64,000 bases of DNA from Oleispira sp963851095 (GCA_963851095.1 CAWKOX010000008.1:62001-126000); one strand, 5' to 3'; positions 8,968-19,403 are shown, numbered from the stretch's first letter. A program made the numbers and translations. Notes: a model not told the origin generated them from the sequence alone.

Positions 8968-9529
8968 GCCCTAAGCCTCCAAGACCACAATAACCATCAG
9001 GATTTTTGGCTAGGTATTGCTGATGGTAATCTTCAGCAAAATAGAAGGTGGGGGCGGATAAAATCTCAGTCGTGATGTCAGCCCCAGACCCTGCTTGAGT
9101 GAGCACCTGCTGAAAATGTTGCTTTGATTGCTGCGCCTGCTCTAGCTGTTCAGCGGTATAAGTATAAATACCACTGCGATACTGACTGCCAACATCGTTT
9201 CCTTGCCTATCACCTTGGGTTGGATTGTGCGAGGTCCAGAATATCTCTAACAGCTGCTGATAGCTGACTTTCTTAGGGTTAAATATCACTCGTACGACTT
9301 CATTATGATCGGTTGCACCTGAGCAGACCTGCTTATAGGTTGGGTTTACAACATTACCTGCGGCGTAACCTACCGACGTGGCATGCACACCTTCAAGCTG
9401 CCAGAACTTGCGCTCTGCTCCCCAAAAGCAGCCTAGGCCAAATAGAGCGTATTCCATTCCTTCTGGTAAGTTATCCACATTAGTTGCGTGTACAAAATGT
9501 AATTGAGCATGAGGCATTGTGCTAGACAT
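8957..9529 (-). CDS. msrA: Peptide-methionine (S)-S-oxide reductase
   Basis: A 190-residue MsrA with the catalytic GCFWGAE (C34), GYAAG, the SGATDHNEVVRV motif and the C-terminal HQQYLAKNPDGYCGLGG that holds the resolving Cys. It reduces methionine sulfoxide (S-epimer) in oxidised proteins. It is first in a two-gene unit with tatD. Confidence 0.95.
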   Translation of the reverse strand: MSSTMPHAQLHFVHATNVDNLPEGMEYALFGLGCFWGAERKFWQLEGVHATSVGYAAGNVVNPTYKQVCSGATDHNEVVRVIFNPKKVSYQQLLEIFWTSHNPTQGDRQGNDVGSQYRSGIYTYTAEQLEQAQQSKQHFQQVLTQAGSGADITTEILSAPTFYFAEDYHQQYLAKNPDGYCGLGGLGLEY

Positions 9530-9566
9530 ATTGATTTCCTATGTAGATTTGGATTATTAACAGCCC

Positions 9567-9598
9567 AAAAAAAGGCCATAACGAAAACGCTATGACCC
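9567..9598 (-). terminator. Rho-independent terminator after the acyl-CoA dehydrogenase gene
   Basis: On the minus strand GGTCATAGCG pairs with CGTTATGGCC (wobble pairs) over a TTTT loop, followed by a run of seven T. It lies between the acyl-CoA dehydrogenase stop and msrA. Confidence 0.75.
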
Positions 9599-9651
9599 AA
9601 AATATAACATGGAGTGCAGTGTGTTGTGTCTAACTCTGATAGACCAAGCGA

Positions 9652-11460
9652 TTAATCTAAGAAAGAAAAATCATCTTCGTTCATTTGCATCAGGCTCTTA
9701 GGATCTTTAACCATCATCTTTGCGTGACCTTTAGCACGAGGCAACATACGTTCAAAGTAGAATTCAGCGGTTTGGATCTTGGCTTTATAGAATGCCAAAT
9801 CCCCTTCTCCTTTTTCCAGCTTCTGATACGCAGTTTCTGCCATCATTGCCCAGTAATACGCTAAGCAGCTATAACCAGAATACATCAGGTAATCAACTGA
9901 GGCTGATCCCACCATGTCACGATTTTTTGAGGCTTTAAACGCAATGCGGTAGTTATTAATTTTCCAACCCAACATTTGACGTTTAAGCGGCTTAATGAAT
10001 TTCTTCATTTCTGGGCGCTTAGTGGCCTTGGTGAACTCAGCCACTTTATCAGCGTAAACATTAAAGGATTTAAATTTACCTAACAGCATCTTACGACCTA
10101 ATAGATCTAATGCCTGAATACCGGTTGTGCCTTCATACAATTTTGAAATTTGAGAATCACGAACAATTTGCTCCATGCCCCATTCTTTAATGAAACCATG
10201 ACCACCATAGACCTGAACACCGTGATTCGCGGCTTCATAGCCCATTTCTGTTAAGAAAGCTTTCAAGATTGGCGTTAAAAAGCCCAATTCATCATCATAT
10301 TTTTCATAGCCTTCGGTATCACCAGCATTATGTGCTGCAGTCATTAAATCCGCGATACGCGCTGCGTTATAAACCATCGCACGACCACCTTCTGCGATCG
10401 CTTTTTGCGTTAACAACATACGGCGCACGTCCGGGTGAACCATCAAGGTATCCGCAACCTTGTCAGGATCTTTTTTACCGGTTAAGGCGCGCATAGAACG
10501 ACGGTCTTTGGCGTAAGGTAAAGCACCTTGAAAAGACAGCTCAGCAGAAGCAACACCCTGAATCGACGTACCGATACGCGCGGTGTTCATAAAGGTGAAC
10601 ATGCACATTAGGCCTTTATTTTCAGGGCCGATCAAAAAACCTTTGGCGTTATCAAAGTTCATCACGCAAGTAGACGATGCGTGAATCCCCATTTTTTCTT
10701 CAATTGAACCACAGGTTACTGGGTTGCGATCACCCAAGGTACCGTCAGCATTTACATTGAATTTTGGCACAATAAATAATGAAATACCGCGTGTGCCTTC
10801 TGGCGCGCCCGGCAAACGTGCCAATACGATGTGAACAATGTTTTCAGTTAAGTCATGCTCACCCGAAGAGATAAAGATTTTAGTACCAGTGATGTTAAAA
10901 GAACCATCCCCATTTGGCTCTGCCTTGGTTTTAACCTGGCCTAAATCTGTTCCACACTGTGGCTCAGTCAAGCACATAGTGCCCATCCAGCGGCCATCAG
11001 ACAGTGGCACAAAGAATTCTTGCTTCTGCTCTTCAGTTCCGTGCATCCAAATAGTATTCATCGCACCCAGCGACAAACCAGGATACATACCCCAAGACCA
11101 GTTAGCGGTACCAATCATTTCTGATTTCGCCAATGCCAACGACATAGGAAGACCCTGACCACCATATTCAACCGGCGTCGCCATCGACTGCCAGCCGCCT
11201 TCAACATATTGCTGGTAGGCTTCTTTAAAGCCTTTTGGCGTAGTCACTTCACCGTTATCAAAGGTACAGCCGTCATCACCACTCTGGTATAACGGAGCAA
11301 TCACGTCTTCAGAAAAAGAAGCCGCGGCTTCTAGAATCATATCGACCATTTCTGGGGTCGCTTCATCACCACCAGGAATGGTCTGATAATGTTCTTGAAA
11401 GTTGTAAACATCGTTCATTAAGAACTTAATGTCTTTTACAGGAGCTTTGTATTGAACCAT
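9652..11460 (-). CDS. Acyl-CoA dehydrogenase with C-terminal extension (FadE-type, copy 1)
   Basis: A 602-residue flavoprotein of the long bacterial acyl-CoA dehydrogenase class: N-terminal extension (YKAPVKDIKFLMNDVYNFQ), FAD/substrate domains with MCLTEPQCGTDLGQVKTKA, the helical domain with VYGGHGFIKEWGMEQIVRDSQISKLYEGTTGIQALDLLGRK, and the C-terminal ACAD extension. It catalyses the first step of beta-oxidation of a medium- or long-chain acyl-CoA. A paralogue lies at 32241-34010. It is divergent from the BCCT transporter gene. Confidence 0.93.
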   Translation of the reverse strand: MVQYKAPVKDIKFLMNDVYNFQEHYQTIPGGDEATPEMVDMILEAAASFSEDVIAPLYQSGDDGCTFDNGEVTTPKGFKEAYQQYVEGGWQSMATPVEYGGQGLPMSLALAKSEMIGTANWSWGMYPGLSLGAMNTIWMHGTEEQKQEFFVPLSDGRWMGTMCLTEPQCGTDLGQVKTKAEPNGDGSFNITGTKIFISSGEHDLTENIVHIVLARLPGAPEGTRGISLFIVPKFNVNADGTLGDRNPVTCGSIEEKMGIHASSTCVMNFDNAKGFLIGPENKGLMCMFTFMNTARIGTSIQGVASAELSFQGALPYAKDRRSMRALTGKKDPDKVADTLMVHPDVRRMLLTQKAIAEGGRAMVYNAARIADLMTAAHNAGDTEGYEKYDDELGFLTPILKAFLTEMGYEAANHGVQVYGGHGFIKEWGMEQIVRDSQISKLYEGTTGIQALDLLGRKMLLGKFKSFNVYADKVAEFTKATKRPEMKKFIKPLKRQMLGWKINNYRIAFKASKNRDMVGSASVDYLMYSGYSCLAYYWAMMAETAYQKLEKGEGDLAFYKAKIQTAEFYFERMLPRAKGHAKMMVKDPKSLMQMNEDDFSFLD

Positions 11461-11875
11461 GGGAAAACCTTTTAAATTGAATAAGCTTTAACAAAAAGCA
11501 CTAAAAATATTCGCGATAAACTATGTATCAATCCCTATACTCTTCTTTAGGCAAAGGACTTATGAAACTCAAGCGAACTAATGATCAACCTAATTGTTAC
11601 AGTTTGTTACAAAAAGACATTGGCTACTAAGCCAAGTATTCTCGTCTTAAGGGCAAAAGCTAAAAATAAGCCTCTCTAGAAGCTCTGAGAGATTACTCAA
11701 GATACAATCCAGCTCTAGTTAGTGCTGAGAGGGCATACTCAACTATTGGCTCGCTATCACTCTGGCATACCATTTGGCATCATATAAAAAGGCATAATCC
11801 AATTTGTAATTTATCGCCATACTCACTATGGTAAAGAAATTGACCATTCACTCGATAATTCATGAGAAGGTATTA
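11461..11875. other. Divergent intergenic region between acyl-CoA dehydrogenase and BCCT genes
   Basis: About 415 bp with no credible gene. It must hold the promoters of both divergent genes. CTGAGAG occurs twice (near 11683 and 11725), but no TPP-riboswitch core or other recognisable RNA motif surrounds it. Confidence 0.5.
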
Positions 11876-13486
11876 ATGCCGATTCAAAACAGCTCTCGCA
11901 AAGACAACGCCAGTACCGATAAGTACAGTATCGAGAATACCGACTATACCGTCGGTCAAGATAACATTCAGAAATGGGGGTTTGATGTCCACAACGCAGT
12001 ATTCAGTATTAGTGCCGGCCTTATTCTTATTTTCTTAATTGCTGTATTAGCAACCGATCCCGCGGCGGCTAAATCACTACTCGATGGCCTAAAATGGGAC
12101 ATCATTAAATCGTTTGATGCATTTTTCATGTGGTCCGCTAACTTTTTTGTGGTTTTCTGTATTGTTCTAGCACTATCTCCGTGGGGAAAAATCCGCCTAG
12201 GTGGCGCAGAATCTAAAACAGAGCACTCAACGCTGACTTGGTTAGCCATGCTGTTTTCGGCTGGCATGGGCATTGGTCTTATGTTCTGGGGGGTGGCTGA
12301 ACCTGTCGCCTACTTCACTGGCTGGTATGAAACACCACTCGGCGTAACACCCAATACACCCGAAGCCGCCGACATGGCTTTAGGCGCAACCATGTATCAT
12401 TGGGGCCTTCACCCTTGGTCTATTTATGGAGTGGTCGCACTGTCACTGGCCTTTTTCACCTATAACAAAGGCTTACCCCTTTCCATGCGCTCTGTTTTTT
12501 ATCCTATCTTAGGAGATCGCACTTGGGGCTGGCCTGGACACATCATCGATATCCTAGCGGTATTGGCAACCCTATTCGGCCTAGCCACTTCTCTTGGTTT
12601 AGGTGCGCAACAAGCGTCTGCCGGTATTGAGCACGTTTTTGGCCTTTCCGGAGGCATTGGTTTACAGATTATCGTTATTATCGCCGTTACTTTATTGGCA
12701 ATTATTTCAGTAGTGCGTGGTCTTGATGGCGGCGTTAAATTACTTTCAAATGTTAATATGATTATTGCTTTTTTCTTATTGATGTTTGTTATTGCGCTAG
12801 CGTTTGCCGTATCGATGGGCACCATTCCTCAAACAATTGTTGCTTATGTGCAAAATATCATTCCGCTTTCAAACCCACATGGCCGCCCAGATGAAGCGTG
12901 GCTACAGGGCTGGACAGTATTTTATTGGGCTTGGTGGATTTCCTGGTCTCCTTTTGTAGGTATGTTTATCGCGCGTATTTCCAAAGGTCGTAGCGTAAGA
13001 GAATTTGTCACGGCCGTTTTAATCGTGCCAACCGCAGTAACGGTAATTTGGATGTCTGTTTATGGTGGAATTGCCATTGAGCAAGTACAAAACGGTATCG
13101 GCGCGCTCGGTATCGATGGTTTAACCTCTGTTCCTTTAGCCATGTTCCAAGTATTTGATGAAATGGCACTCGGTTCAATCCTGTCTGTAATAGCGATCAT
13201 ACTGGTACTTGTTTTCTTTATTACCTCTTCAGACTCTGGCTCTTTGGTGATCGATAGCATTACCGCTGGCGGTAAAATTGATGCACCTGTGCCACAGCGT
13301 ATTTTTTGGGCATCGGTTGAAGGAGCCATCGCAATTGCTTTGTTATGGATCGGCGGTACAGAGGCAATTCAAGCGTTACAAGCAGGTGCTATTTCGACCG
13401 GCTTGCCTTTCACCTTTGTATTATTACTGATGTGCCTTTCACTCTTAATGGGCATGCGCACAGAAATAAAAGTAAAAGGCTACTAG
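11876..13486 (+). CDS. BCCT-family betaine/carnitine/choline-type transporter
   Basis: 536 residues from the ATG at 11876, chosen because a GAGAAGG ribosome-binding site precedes it by about 5 nt; an in-frame ATG 16 codons upstream (11828) has no such site. About twelve membrane segments are visible. Family signatures include GMGIGLMFWGVAEP and the substrate-box Trp-rich stretch FYWAWWISWSPFVGMF followed by ARISKGRSVREF. It is a sodium- or proton-coupled importer of quaternary ammonium compounds for osmoprotection or catabolism. The long cytosolic tail seen in osmosensing BetP is absent. Confidence 0.92.
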   Translation: MPIQNSSRKDNASTDKYSIENTDYTVGQDNIQKWGFDVHNAVFSISAGLILIFLIAVLATDPAAAKSLLDGLKWDIIKSFDAFFMWSANFFVVFCIVLALSPWGKIRLGGAESKTEHSTLTWLAMLFSAGMGIGLMFWGVAEPVAYFTGWYETPLGVTPNTPEAADMALGATMYHWGLHPWSIYGVVALSLAFFTYNKGLPLSMRSVFYPILGDRTWGWPGHIIDILAVLATLFGLATSLGLGAQQASAGIEHVFGLSGGIGLQIIVIIAVTLLAIISVVRGLDGGVKLLSNVNMIIAFFLLMFVIALAFAVSMGTIPQTIVAYVQNIIPLSNPHGRPDEAWLQGWTVFYWAWWISWSPFVGMFIARISKGRSVREFVTAVLIVPTAVTVIWMSVYGGIAIEQVQNGIGALGIDGLTSVPLAMFQVFDEMALGSILSVIAIILVLVFFITSSDSGSLVIDSITAGGKIDAPVPQRIFWASVEGAIAIALLWIGGTEAIQALQAGAISTGLPFTFVLLLMCLSLLMGMRTEIKVKGY

Positions 13487-13576
13487 AATAAAAGGCTACC
13501 AGAGATAGTAGCTTGTTCAAGATTGACGTTTATTTGTTCAAAATAGACGTCTATTAGAAAGAATAAACGCCACTCA

Positions 13577-13625
13577 AGCCAGTCAGTTCGCTCATCAATA
13601 CCAGAGCGTTCTGACTGGCTTTTTT
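13577..13625 (+). terminator. Terminator of the BCCT gene
   Basis: A perfect 10-bp stem AGCCAGTCAG/CTGACTGGCT (13577-13586, 13611-13620), with an inner CGCTC/GAGCG pair and a T-run. It overlaps the 3' coding end of the convergent exonuclease gene. Confidence 0.85.
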
Positions 13626-14308
13626 GTTAATTGATGATTAGCAATCTGCGCCTGCAATAACTCGGCCGTTGCCAAGGCATCAACCAAAGCATTATGATTT
13701 TCATAAGCCGGTAAATGATAACGCTCACGCGCATACAATAAACGCAAAGACGGCAACTGCTTATTCATGAAGCGAGCCATTAACGTCTGATTTTCACGTA
13801 GGTATCGTGCTTCTATTTCCAAGGTATCAATCACTGGAAACAAAAAATTCTGCTGGCATAATTCCGCCACCGCGGTACGCATAAACTCCCGCTCCATATA
13901 GCGGTAGTGAACGACCACTTGCTTTCCTTGTAAGCTCTCCATTATTTCAGGCAAGACTGATTTAAGCGAAGGTGCTTGTGCAACATCGGTATGAGTAATG
14001 CCATGAACCACTACAGACTCAGGCGTTAATCGATGACTGCTCACTACCCAATGCTCAGCCTTAGCCAGATAAATTCTTTGATGATCAAAAGGCACCAAAC
14101 CAATACTGACAATGTCATCTTGCTGCGCATTTAACCCCGTTGTTTCTATATCTAAAGCGACAAAGTCTGTCGCCCCGATAGTTTGCTGCGGATCCAATAA
14201 TGGCTGATGATAAAAAGTATCTAAAGACTCTGGCAGGTTTTTCTGCACTTGTTCAGAATAAAATTCATCCCAATCATTAGGAATGACTTGATAGGGCAAT
14301 AACGCCAT
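13595..14308 (-). CDS. DnaQ-like 3'-5' exonuclease
   Basis: A 237-residue DEDDh exonuclease: ExoI motif FVALDIETTGL (D53, E55), ExoII region VVHGITHTDV, ExoIII HNALVDALATAELL. It resembles DNA polymerase III epsilon-type proteins that stand outside the replisome. It lies 5 bp downstream of the CBS/nucleotidyltransferase gene, a pairing found in many gammaproteobacteria near acetate or BCCT transport genes. The physiological substrate is unknown. Confidence 0.88.
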   Translation of the reverse strand: MALLPYQVIPNDWDEFYSEQVQKNLPESLDTFYHQPLLDPQQTIGATDFVALDIETTGLNAQQDDIVSIGLVPFDHQRIYLAKAEHWVVSSHRLTPESVVVHGITHTDVAQAPSLKSVLPEIMESLQGKQVVVHYRYMEREFMRTAVAELCQQNFLFPVIDTLEIEARYLRENQTLMARFMNKQLPSLRLLYARERYHLPAYENHNALVDALATAELLQAQIANHQLTKKPVRTLWY

Positions 14309-14313
14309 TTAAT

Positions 14314-16203
14314 TTACCCCTTCTGATGTGCGGTATAGCGAAACTTTAAGAATTTTTGTGCGCTGCTTAATACTTGAAATGCCTCTTTCAAACCTCGACG
14401 CTCTTTACTCGAAAGCATCTCAGGTTCAACAGTATTATCCGCATCCTCTCCCGCCTCTAATGCCGCGACCTGCTGACGAATGCGTATCATCGACAAGTAT
14501 TCAAGCGCATCGGATATTTCTGCTGTTTTACCTTCTGGCAATAACGACGACTGCGCAAGATCATCCAAGCGATCAAATGAGTTTTGAGATAACGAGCCTT
14601 CTGCCAATGCATGCACTCGAATCACATCGACCATGGGTGCAGTGCCTCGGCGCTTAAGGTTTAAACTAAAACGCTGGCGCCCGTCTTTTTCTAAAACAAA
14701 ATCTTTAAAGAACCCTAACGGCGGTGTTCGATTCATTGCATTTCGCGATAACGCTGCTAAAAAAGCAGGATTCTTTTTTGCTTTACCCACAATAAAACGC
14801 GTCAGTTGTTCTGCCCAAGCAATCTTGCCATCAACGCCATCTAAATCAAAGAAGATGGAAGCATTTAACAACGCTTGCGGATTAGGCTTTTCAATCCACT
14901 GGCTAAACTGCTCCTTCCATTCTTTTAAGGTCAAACGCCACTTGGGGTTAGAGGCCATGATGCCACCATCGCAATAGGTATAACCACAAGCATCGAGACC
15001 ATCACACACAAAATTAGCCAGTTGCTTAAAGTATTCACCATGATCGGCTGCTCGATAATCTTGCGATAAAATCATCGCATTATCCTGATCGGTGACTAAA
15101 AGCTGTTCTTCTCTCGCCATTGAACCAAGTGCAAGAAAACAATAGGGGACGGGAGGAGGCCCTAATTTTTCTTCGGCCAGTTGCAATAGTCGCTGCTTAA
15201 ACGTTCGTCCAATCACCGACATCGCATTACCGATCATATGCGAGTTAGCACCTTCTTTTTGCATGCGCACCATCACCGAGGCAACCTGCGCCGATAACTC
15301 AGCTAATCCCTCAACAGTCTCTTGCAATAAAATACCTCGCACCAACAGCAAGCTACTCTGAGATTCATACTGCACAATATCGTTGAGCGCAACGATACCA
15401 ATGACTTTATCATGCTTAACTAAAGGCAAATGATGAACATTGTGTCGCAGCATTAGCAGCTTAGCCTCATACACATACGCATCATGAACTAGGGTGATCA
15501 GGTCTGTCGACATAACCTCTCGAAGAGGTGTATCAAATGACAACCCCTCCGCTAAAACACGCACCCGCAAATCTCGATCGGTCACAATGCCAATCGGCAA
15601 CGACGCGCTATTATTGCCATCTAGATCTGCACTTGTATGATCAAAAACAACGATTGACGAGACATTTTGCTCAGTCATTTTTTTAGCGCATTCTCCCACT
15701 GTGGCATCAATGCCTAAATACGCAGGATCATGCTGAATAATATCGCGCACTCGTACGCTGGTCATATCATTATTATCATCCTGACTCTGTACTTCCTGTT
15801 GCAGAGTCGAATGTTCATTAACTTCAAAATAGTCGCTAAAATCAGCGATACGATCACACAAATCAAAGAATTTTTCAGTGGGAATGCGATAAATCAAGGT
15901 ATCTTCTAAGGCCCGCACCGGATAGCGAACACGACCGTTTAATAGAATACTCATTTGCCCAAAAACATCCCCTGCCTCAAGGCGGTTATATAACTCTCCT
16001 GTGCGGCGAAAAACCTCAACCGAGCCAGAACGAATCATATACAAGGCATCTATCGACGCGCCATGTTCTAGTATTTCACTGTGCGCTTGAAAATAGCTGA
16101 CTTCTATTTGGCCACACATTGCCGCAATATCTTCTGCAGACAAACTATCAAAAGGCTCGTACGCACTAACAAATGTAATGATGTCTTGAATTTCAACTGA
16201 CAT
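14314..16203 (-). CDS. cNMP-binding/CBS/DUF294 nucleotidyltransferase-like regulatory protein
   Basis: A 629-residue multidomain protein: cyclic-nucleotide-binding domain (about 10-130, with YMIRSGSVEVFRR and EAGDVFGQMSILL), two CBS repeats (about 155-285, ending PLVKHDKVIGIVALNDI), a DUF294 nucleotidyltransferase-like domain (about 310-450, with LGSMAREEQLLVTDQDNA, a GlnD/GlnE-type G-S...D-x-D core) and a helical C-terminal DUF294_C domain. It probably senses a nucleotide and modifies or signals to a partner; the partner is unknown. It forms an operon with the downstream exonuclease gene. Confidence 0.87.
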   Translation of the reverse strand: MSVEIQDIITFVSAYEPFDSLSAEDIAAMCGQIEVSYFQAHSEILEHGASIDALYMIRSGSVEVFRRTGELYNRLEAGDVFGQMSILLNGRVRYPVRALEDTLIYRIPTEKFFDLCDRIADFSDYFEVNEHSTLQQEVQSQDDNNDMTSVRVRDIIQHDPAYLGIDATVGECAKKMTEQNVSSIVVFDHTSADLDGNNSASLPIGIVTDRDLRVRVLAEGLSFDTPLREVMSTDLITLVHDAYVYEAKLLMLRHNVHHLPLVKHDKVIGIVALNDIVQYESQSSLLLVRGILLQETVEGLAELSAQVASVMVRMQKEGANSHMIGNAMSVIGRTFKQRLLQLAEEKLGPPPVPYCFLALGSMAREEQLLVTDQDNAMILSQDYRAADHGEYFKQLANFVCDGLDACGYTYCDGGIMASNPKWRLTLKEWKEQFSQWIEKPNPQALLNASIFFDLDGVDGKIAWAEQLTRFIVGKAKKNPAFLAALSRNAMNRTPPLGFFKDFVLEKDGRQRFSLNLKRRGTAPMVDVIRVHALAEGSLSQNSFDRLDDLAQSSLLPEGKTAEISDALEYLSMIRIRQQVAALEAGEDADNTVEPEMLSSKERRGLKEAFQVLSSAQKFLKFRYTAHQKG

Positions 16204-16357
16204 GCCTAAGCCCTATTCAATTTAAACGGTTCGGTATAATTGACTGAATTATACATAATGACCTGTTGCAGCAGCGCTGGCCACCTTTCTAATACGCTTA
16301 GCGCTTAATTATCACTAGACTTATCAGAAAATACTCATTTCACTTTTTAACAGACAT

Positions 16358-16395
16358 AAAAAAACCCAGTTCATTACTGAACTGGGCTCTTTTTA
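16358..16395 (-). terminator. Terminator downstream of fadD
   Basis: A perfect stem CCCAGTTCA/TGAACTGGG with TTAC loop, flanked by A-run on the left and T-rich on the right, so it can act in both directions. It lies in the gap after the fadD stop. Confidence 0.85.
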
Positions 16396-16473
16396 AGACA
16401 AAGTGAATCGTTAACACGACTTTAATAGATTAACTTAAAGCACTAGATTAACTTAACGCACTAGGCCTAAAAC

Positions 16474-18195
16474 CTAAGCAGCACTTGCAGCGCGCTTAGC
16501 TTCTTCTTCGTCTTTTAGCTCACGACGCAAAATCTTACCGACCGGCGTCATTGGCAAATCATCACGGAATTCAATTTGACGAGGCAGTTTATAGCCCGTT
16601 AATTTATCCTTGCAGTAAGTTTTAATGTCATCAGCCGTTAGGTTGGCATCCGAGGCAACAACATAAAGCTTAACTGCTTCACCTGTTTTCTCGTCAGGCA
16701 CACCAATAACGGCACAGTTTTCAACACCTGGGTGTCCTGCAACAACATCTTCAATTTCGTTTGGATAAACGTTAAAGCCGGATACCAAGATCAAATCTTT
16801 AATACGGTCTACGATCTTAACAAAACCATCGTTATCAATAACCGCTACATCGCCGGTACGTAACCATTCGCCATCTGGAGTGAAGCTATCTTTTGTTGCT
16901 TCTGGGCGATTCCAGTAACCCTTCATCACCTGTGGGCCTTTCACACAAAGCTCACCACGTTCACCAACAGCAACTTCTTCACCGTCGTCATCAATACACT
17001 TAAGTGCAGTACCCGGCATAGGCTGACCAACGGTTCCCATACGCTCAAGACCATCCGCTGGGTTCATCGTTACCGCAGGAGAACACTCAGTCAAACCGTA
17101 AGCTTCAGAAACACCCGTTCCCGTAATTTCTTTCCAGCGCTTAGCCGTATCTTCAACCAGTGCCGTACCACCCGAAAGGGTTAATTTCATTTCACTGAAA
17201 TCAATCTCTTTAAAGCGAGGGCTAGCCATTAACGATACAAACAAGGTATTTAGACCAACAACACCGGTTAACTTCCAAGGCTTCATAAAGCGAATGAAGG
17301 TTTCAGTATCGCGTGGGTTAGCAATCAAGATGCTGTGATCACCCAGTTCAAACAAGGCCATCAAGTGAACCGTGAATGAATAGATGTGATAAAGCGGTAA
17401 TGGCGCAACGATAATCGCTTGCTTATCACCCTTCATTGGCTGGCCACCAGCCGTTGTCTGGCCCAACGCAGAAGCGGCTTGTAGCATGTTAGCCACTAGG
17501 TTGCGGTTAGTAAGCTCTGCCCCTTTAGCAACCCCCGTAGTACCACCCGTATATTGCAAGATAATGGTATCGTGAGGATTTTTCATGTGATTTGCTTGGA
17601 AACCCTTCCCTTTACCTAACTTCAAACACTCACGAAAACGAACCGCTTCTGGAAGGCTATAAGCAGGAACCATCTTTTTAATGTGTTTTGCAGCAGCGTT
17701 AATTAATACGCGCTTAAAGCCAGGCAACATATCAGCCAAGCTAGTAACGATAATGTGCTTAATACCCGTTTGATCTTTAACGTTTTCTACAGACTTAGCA
17801 AAAACGTCCATACAAAGTAATGCTTTTGCGCCCGAATCGTTAAACTGGTGCAGCATTTCACGTTCAGTATAAAGAGGGTTGGTATTTACTACGCGCAAAC
17901 CAGCACGAAGTGCGCCATACATAGCAATTGGATATTGCAGAATATTAGGCATTTGAATGGCAATTGAATCACCCGGCTTTAAAGTCGTATGATTTTGGAG
18001 ATAGTTGGCGAACGCAGCACTGTATTCATCGATTTGGCGATAAGTCAGTGTATAACCGATGCTGGTAAATGCCGGACGATCTGCATAACGTTTAAAAGAG
18101 TTTTCAATGACTTCTACAACCGAATCATACTTTGATAAATCGATTGTATCCTGAACACCCGGTGCTCGTTTGCCGTCCCAAAAAGATGCTTCCAC
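16474..18195 (-). CDS. fadD: Long-chain fatty acid-CoA ligase
   Basis: A 573-residue adenylate-forming enzyme. The ATP/AMP-binding P-loop YTGGTTGVAKGAEL begins at Y215, followed by the LSGGTAL and EAYGLTECSP motifs, GELCVKGPQVMKGYW, the hinge region WLRTGDVAVID and DLILVSGFNVYPNEIE, and the C-terminal catalytic Lys block PMTPVGKILRREL. It activates long-chain fatty acids to acyl-CoA at the inner membrane. It fits functionally with the two acyl-CoA dehydrogenases and the desaturase in the window. Confidence 0.94.
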   Translation of the reverse strand: MEASFWDGKRAPGVQDTIDLSKYDSVVEVIENSFKRYADRPAFTSIGYTLTYRQIDEYSAAFANYLQNHTTLKPGDSIAIQMPNILQYPIAMYGALRAGLRVVNTNPLYTEREMLHQFNDSGAKALLCMDVFAKSVENVKDQTGIKHIIVTSLADMLPGFKRVLINAAAKHIKKMVPAYSLPEAVRFRECLKLGKGKGFQANHMKNPHDTIILQYTGGTTGVAKGAELTNRNLVANMLQAASALGQTTAGGQPMKGDKQAIIVAPLPLYHIYSFTVHLMALFELGDHSILIANPRDTETFIRFMKPWKLTGVVGLNTLFVSLMASPRFKEIDFSEMKLTLSGGTALVEDTAKRWKEITGTGVSEAYGLTECSPAVTMNPADGLERMGTVGQPMPGTALKCIDDDGEEVAVGERGELCVKGPQVMKGYWNRPEATKDSFTPDGEWLRTGDVAVIDNDGFVKIVDRIKDLILVSGFNVYPNEIEDVVAGHPGVENCAVIGVPDEKTGEAVKLYVVASDANLTADDIKTYCKDKLTGYKLPRQIEFRDDLPMTPVGKILRRELKDEEEAKRAASAA

Positions 18196-18386
18196 ATTAA
18201 CCCCCTAGCAATAGTCGCTATGTTAATAAATCACACGTTCAATACGTTTTTTTGATTTTACTGAACTGAATGTGACTTCGTTTGTTTATTATTAATATAC
18301 GTCCCGACACTATGACGTAATTTTGGCTTGAAATGAAGTACTATTCGTGACAGGATTTCAGTCATATTACGCCAAAGACATTTTTA

Positions 18387-19403
18387 ATGACTTCTATCTA
18401 TTCTAAGCAACGCGCTTTTTTAACGACTGACTATCTAACTCAGCTAATTACCCTTATGAAGCAAAAGGGTTTTGATCCTGAACAAGTCTTAGCGAACACC
18501 CAATTAACCGAGCAGATCATGCAACAAAATACTCGCATTTCACCCATGCAGTATCATACCGTTGTCGAAAATGCCCTCGCACTCAGCCAGGATCCATTAC
18601 TAGGAATCAAGCACGGCCAAGGGCTAAATATTGCCAGCCACGGTTTTTTAGGGTTTGCCGCGATGGCCGCCGACGATTTAAACCAGGCGCTTTCCTTAGC
18701 TATTCGCTATGCTCGTACGCGAACATTATTAGCCGACATCCGTTTTCATAAAGAAGACGACAGTGCCGTGGTGCAAATTAATCGACTTGCTTCTATGCCT
18801 AGCACCTTCCCTTTTGTTGTCGAAAATATCATCTCTAGCTTTATCGGAGTTGCACGCTATTTAATGAACCAACAAGATGAAATGTCAGCCATTGTGAAAC
18901 TCAATTATTCACCGCAAGTACCTGCCAGTGAATACGAACGTTTATTAGGCGTGCCGGTTCTATTTGACCAACCACACAACCAAGTATGCTTCCCAGAATA
19001 TTTATTAGAGGTTCCCGTTTCGACAGCCAATGCAACATCTCGAGGTTTGGCCGAAAGTGAGTGCGAAAAGCTGTTGATAGAACTGGATCAAGGACAGGAT
19101 TTGGTTATTCAAATCCGTAATCAGCTCGAAAAAATGAAGGCATTCCCAACGCTGCCTAACATGGCAACCGCGATGAGCAGTAGTCCAAGAACAATCAATC
19201 GTCAGTTGGCTCAATTGAATACCACTTACCAACATATTTTGGATGAAGTAAGACGTGAAAAAGCCATTGACTTACTCACATACTCCAACATTAATGTGGA
19301 ACAGATCGCCAGCCAATTGGGCTATAACGATCCTTCTAATTTTGGTCGAGCATTTCGCCGCTGGCTAGGAAAAAGTCCAAGGGCTTTCCGTAAAGACTTA
19401 TAA
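18387..19403 (+). CDS. AraC-family transcriptional regulator next to desaturase gene
   Basis: A 338-residue regulator of the same architecture as the one at 3769: N-terminal effector domain (GFLGFAAMAADDLNQALSLAIRY is characteristic) and C-terminal double HTH (MSSSPRTINRQLAQL, then EQIASQLGYNDPSNFGRAFRRWLGKSPRAFRK). It is divergent from fadD and 143 bp upstream of the desaturase gene. By position it could sense a fatty acid and control one or both (inference). Confidence 0.85.
   Translation: MTSIYSKQRAFLTTDYLTQLITLMKQKGFDPEQVLANTQLTEQIMQQNTRISPMQYHTVVENALALSQDPLLGIKHGQGLNIASHGFLGFAAMAADDLNQALSLAIRYARTRTLLADIRFHKEDDSAVVQINRLASMPSTFPFVVENIISSFIGVARYLMNQQDEMSAIVKLNYSPQVPASEYERLLGVPVLFDQPHNQVCFPEYLLEVPVSTANATSRGLAESECEKLLIELDQGQDLVIQIRNQLEKMKAFPTLPNMATAMSSSPRTINRQLAQLNTTYQHILDEVRREKAIDLLTYSNINVEQIASQLGYNDPSNFGRAFRRWLGKSPRAFRKDL

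Noticed and set aside
11660..11740. Possible TPP-riboswitch-like CTGAGAG motifs before the BCCT gene
   Set aside because: The paired ACCCTTTGAACCTGAT element and overall fold are missing.
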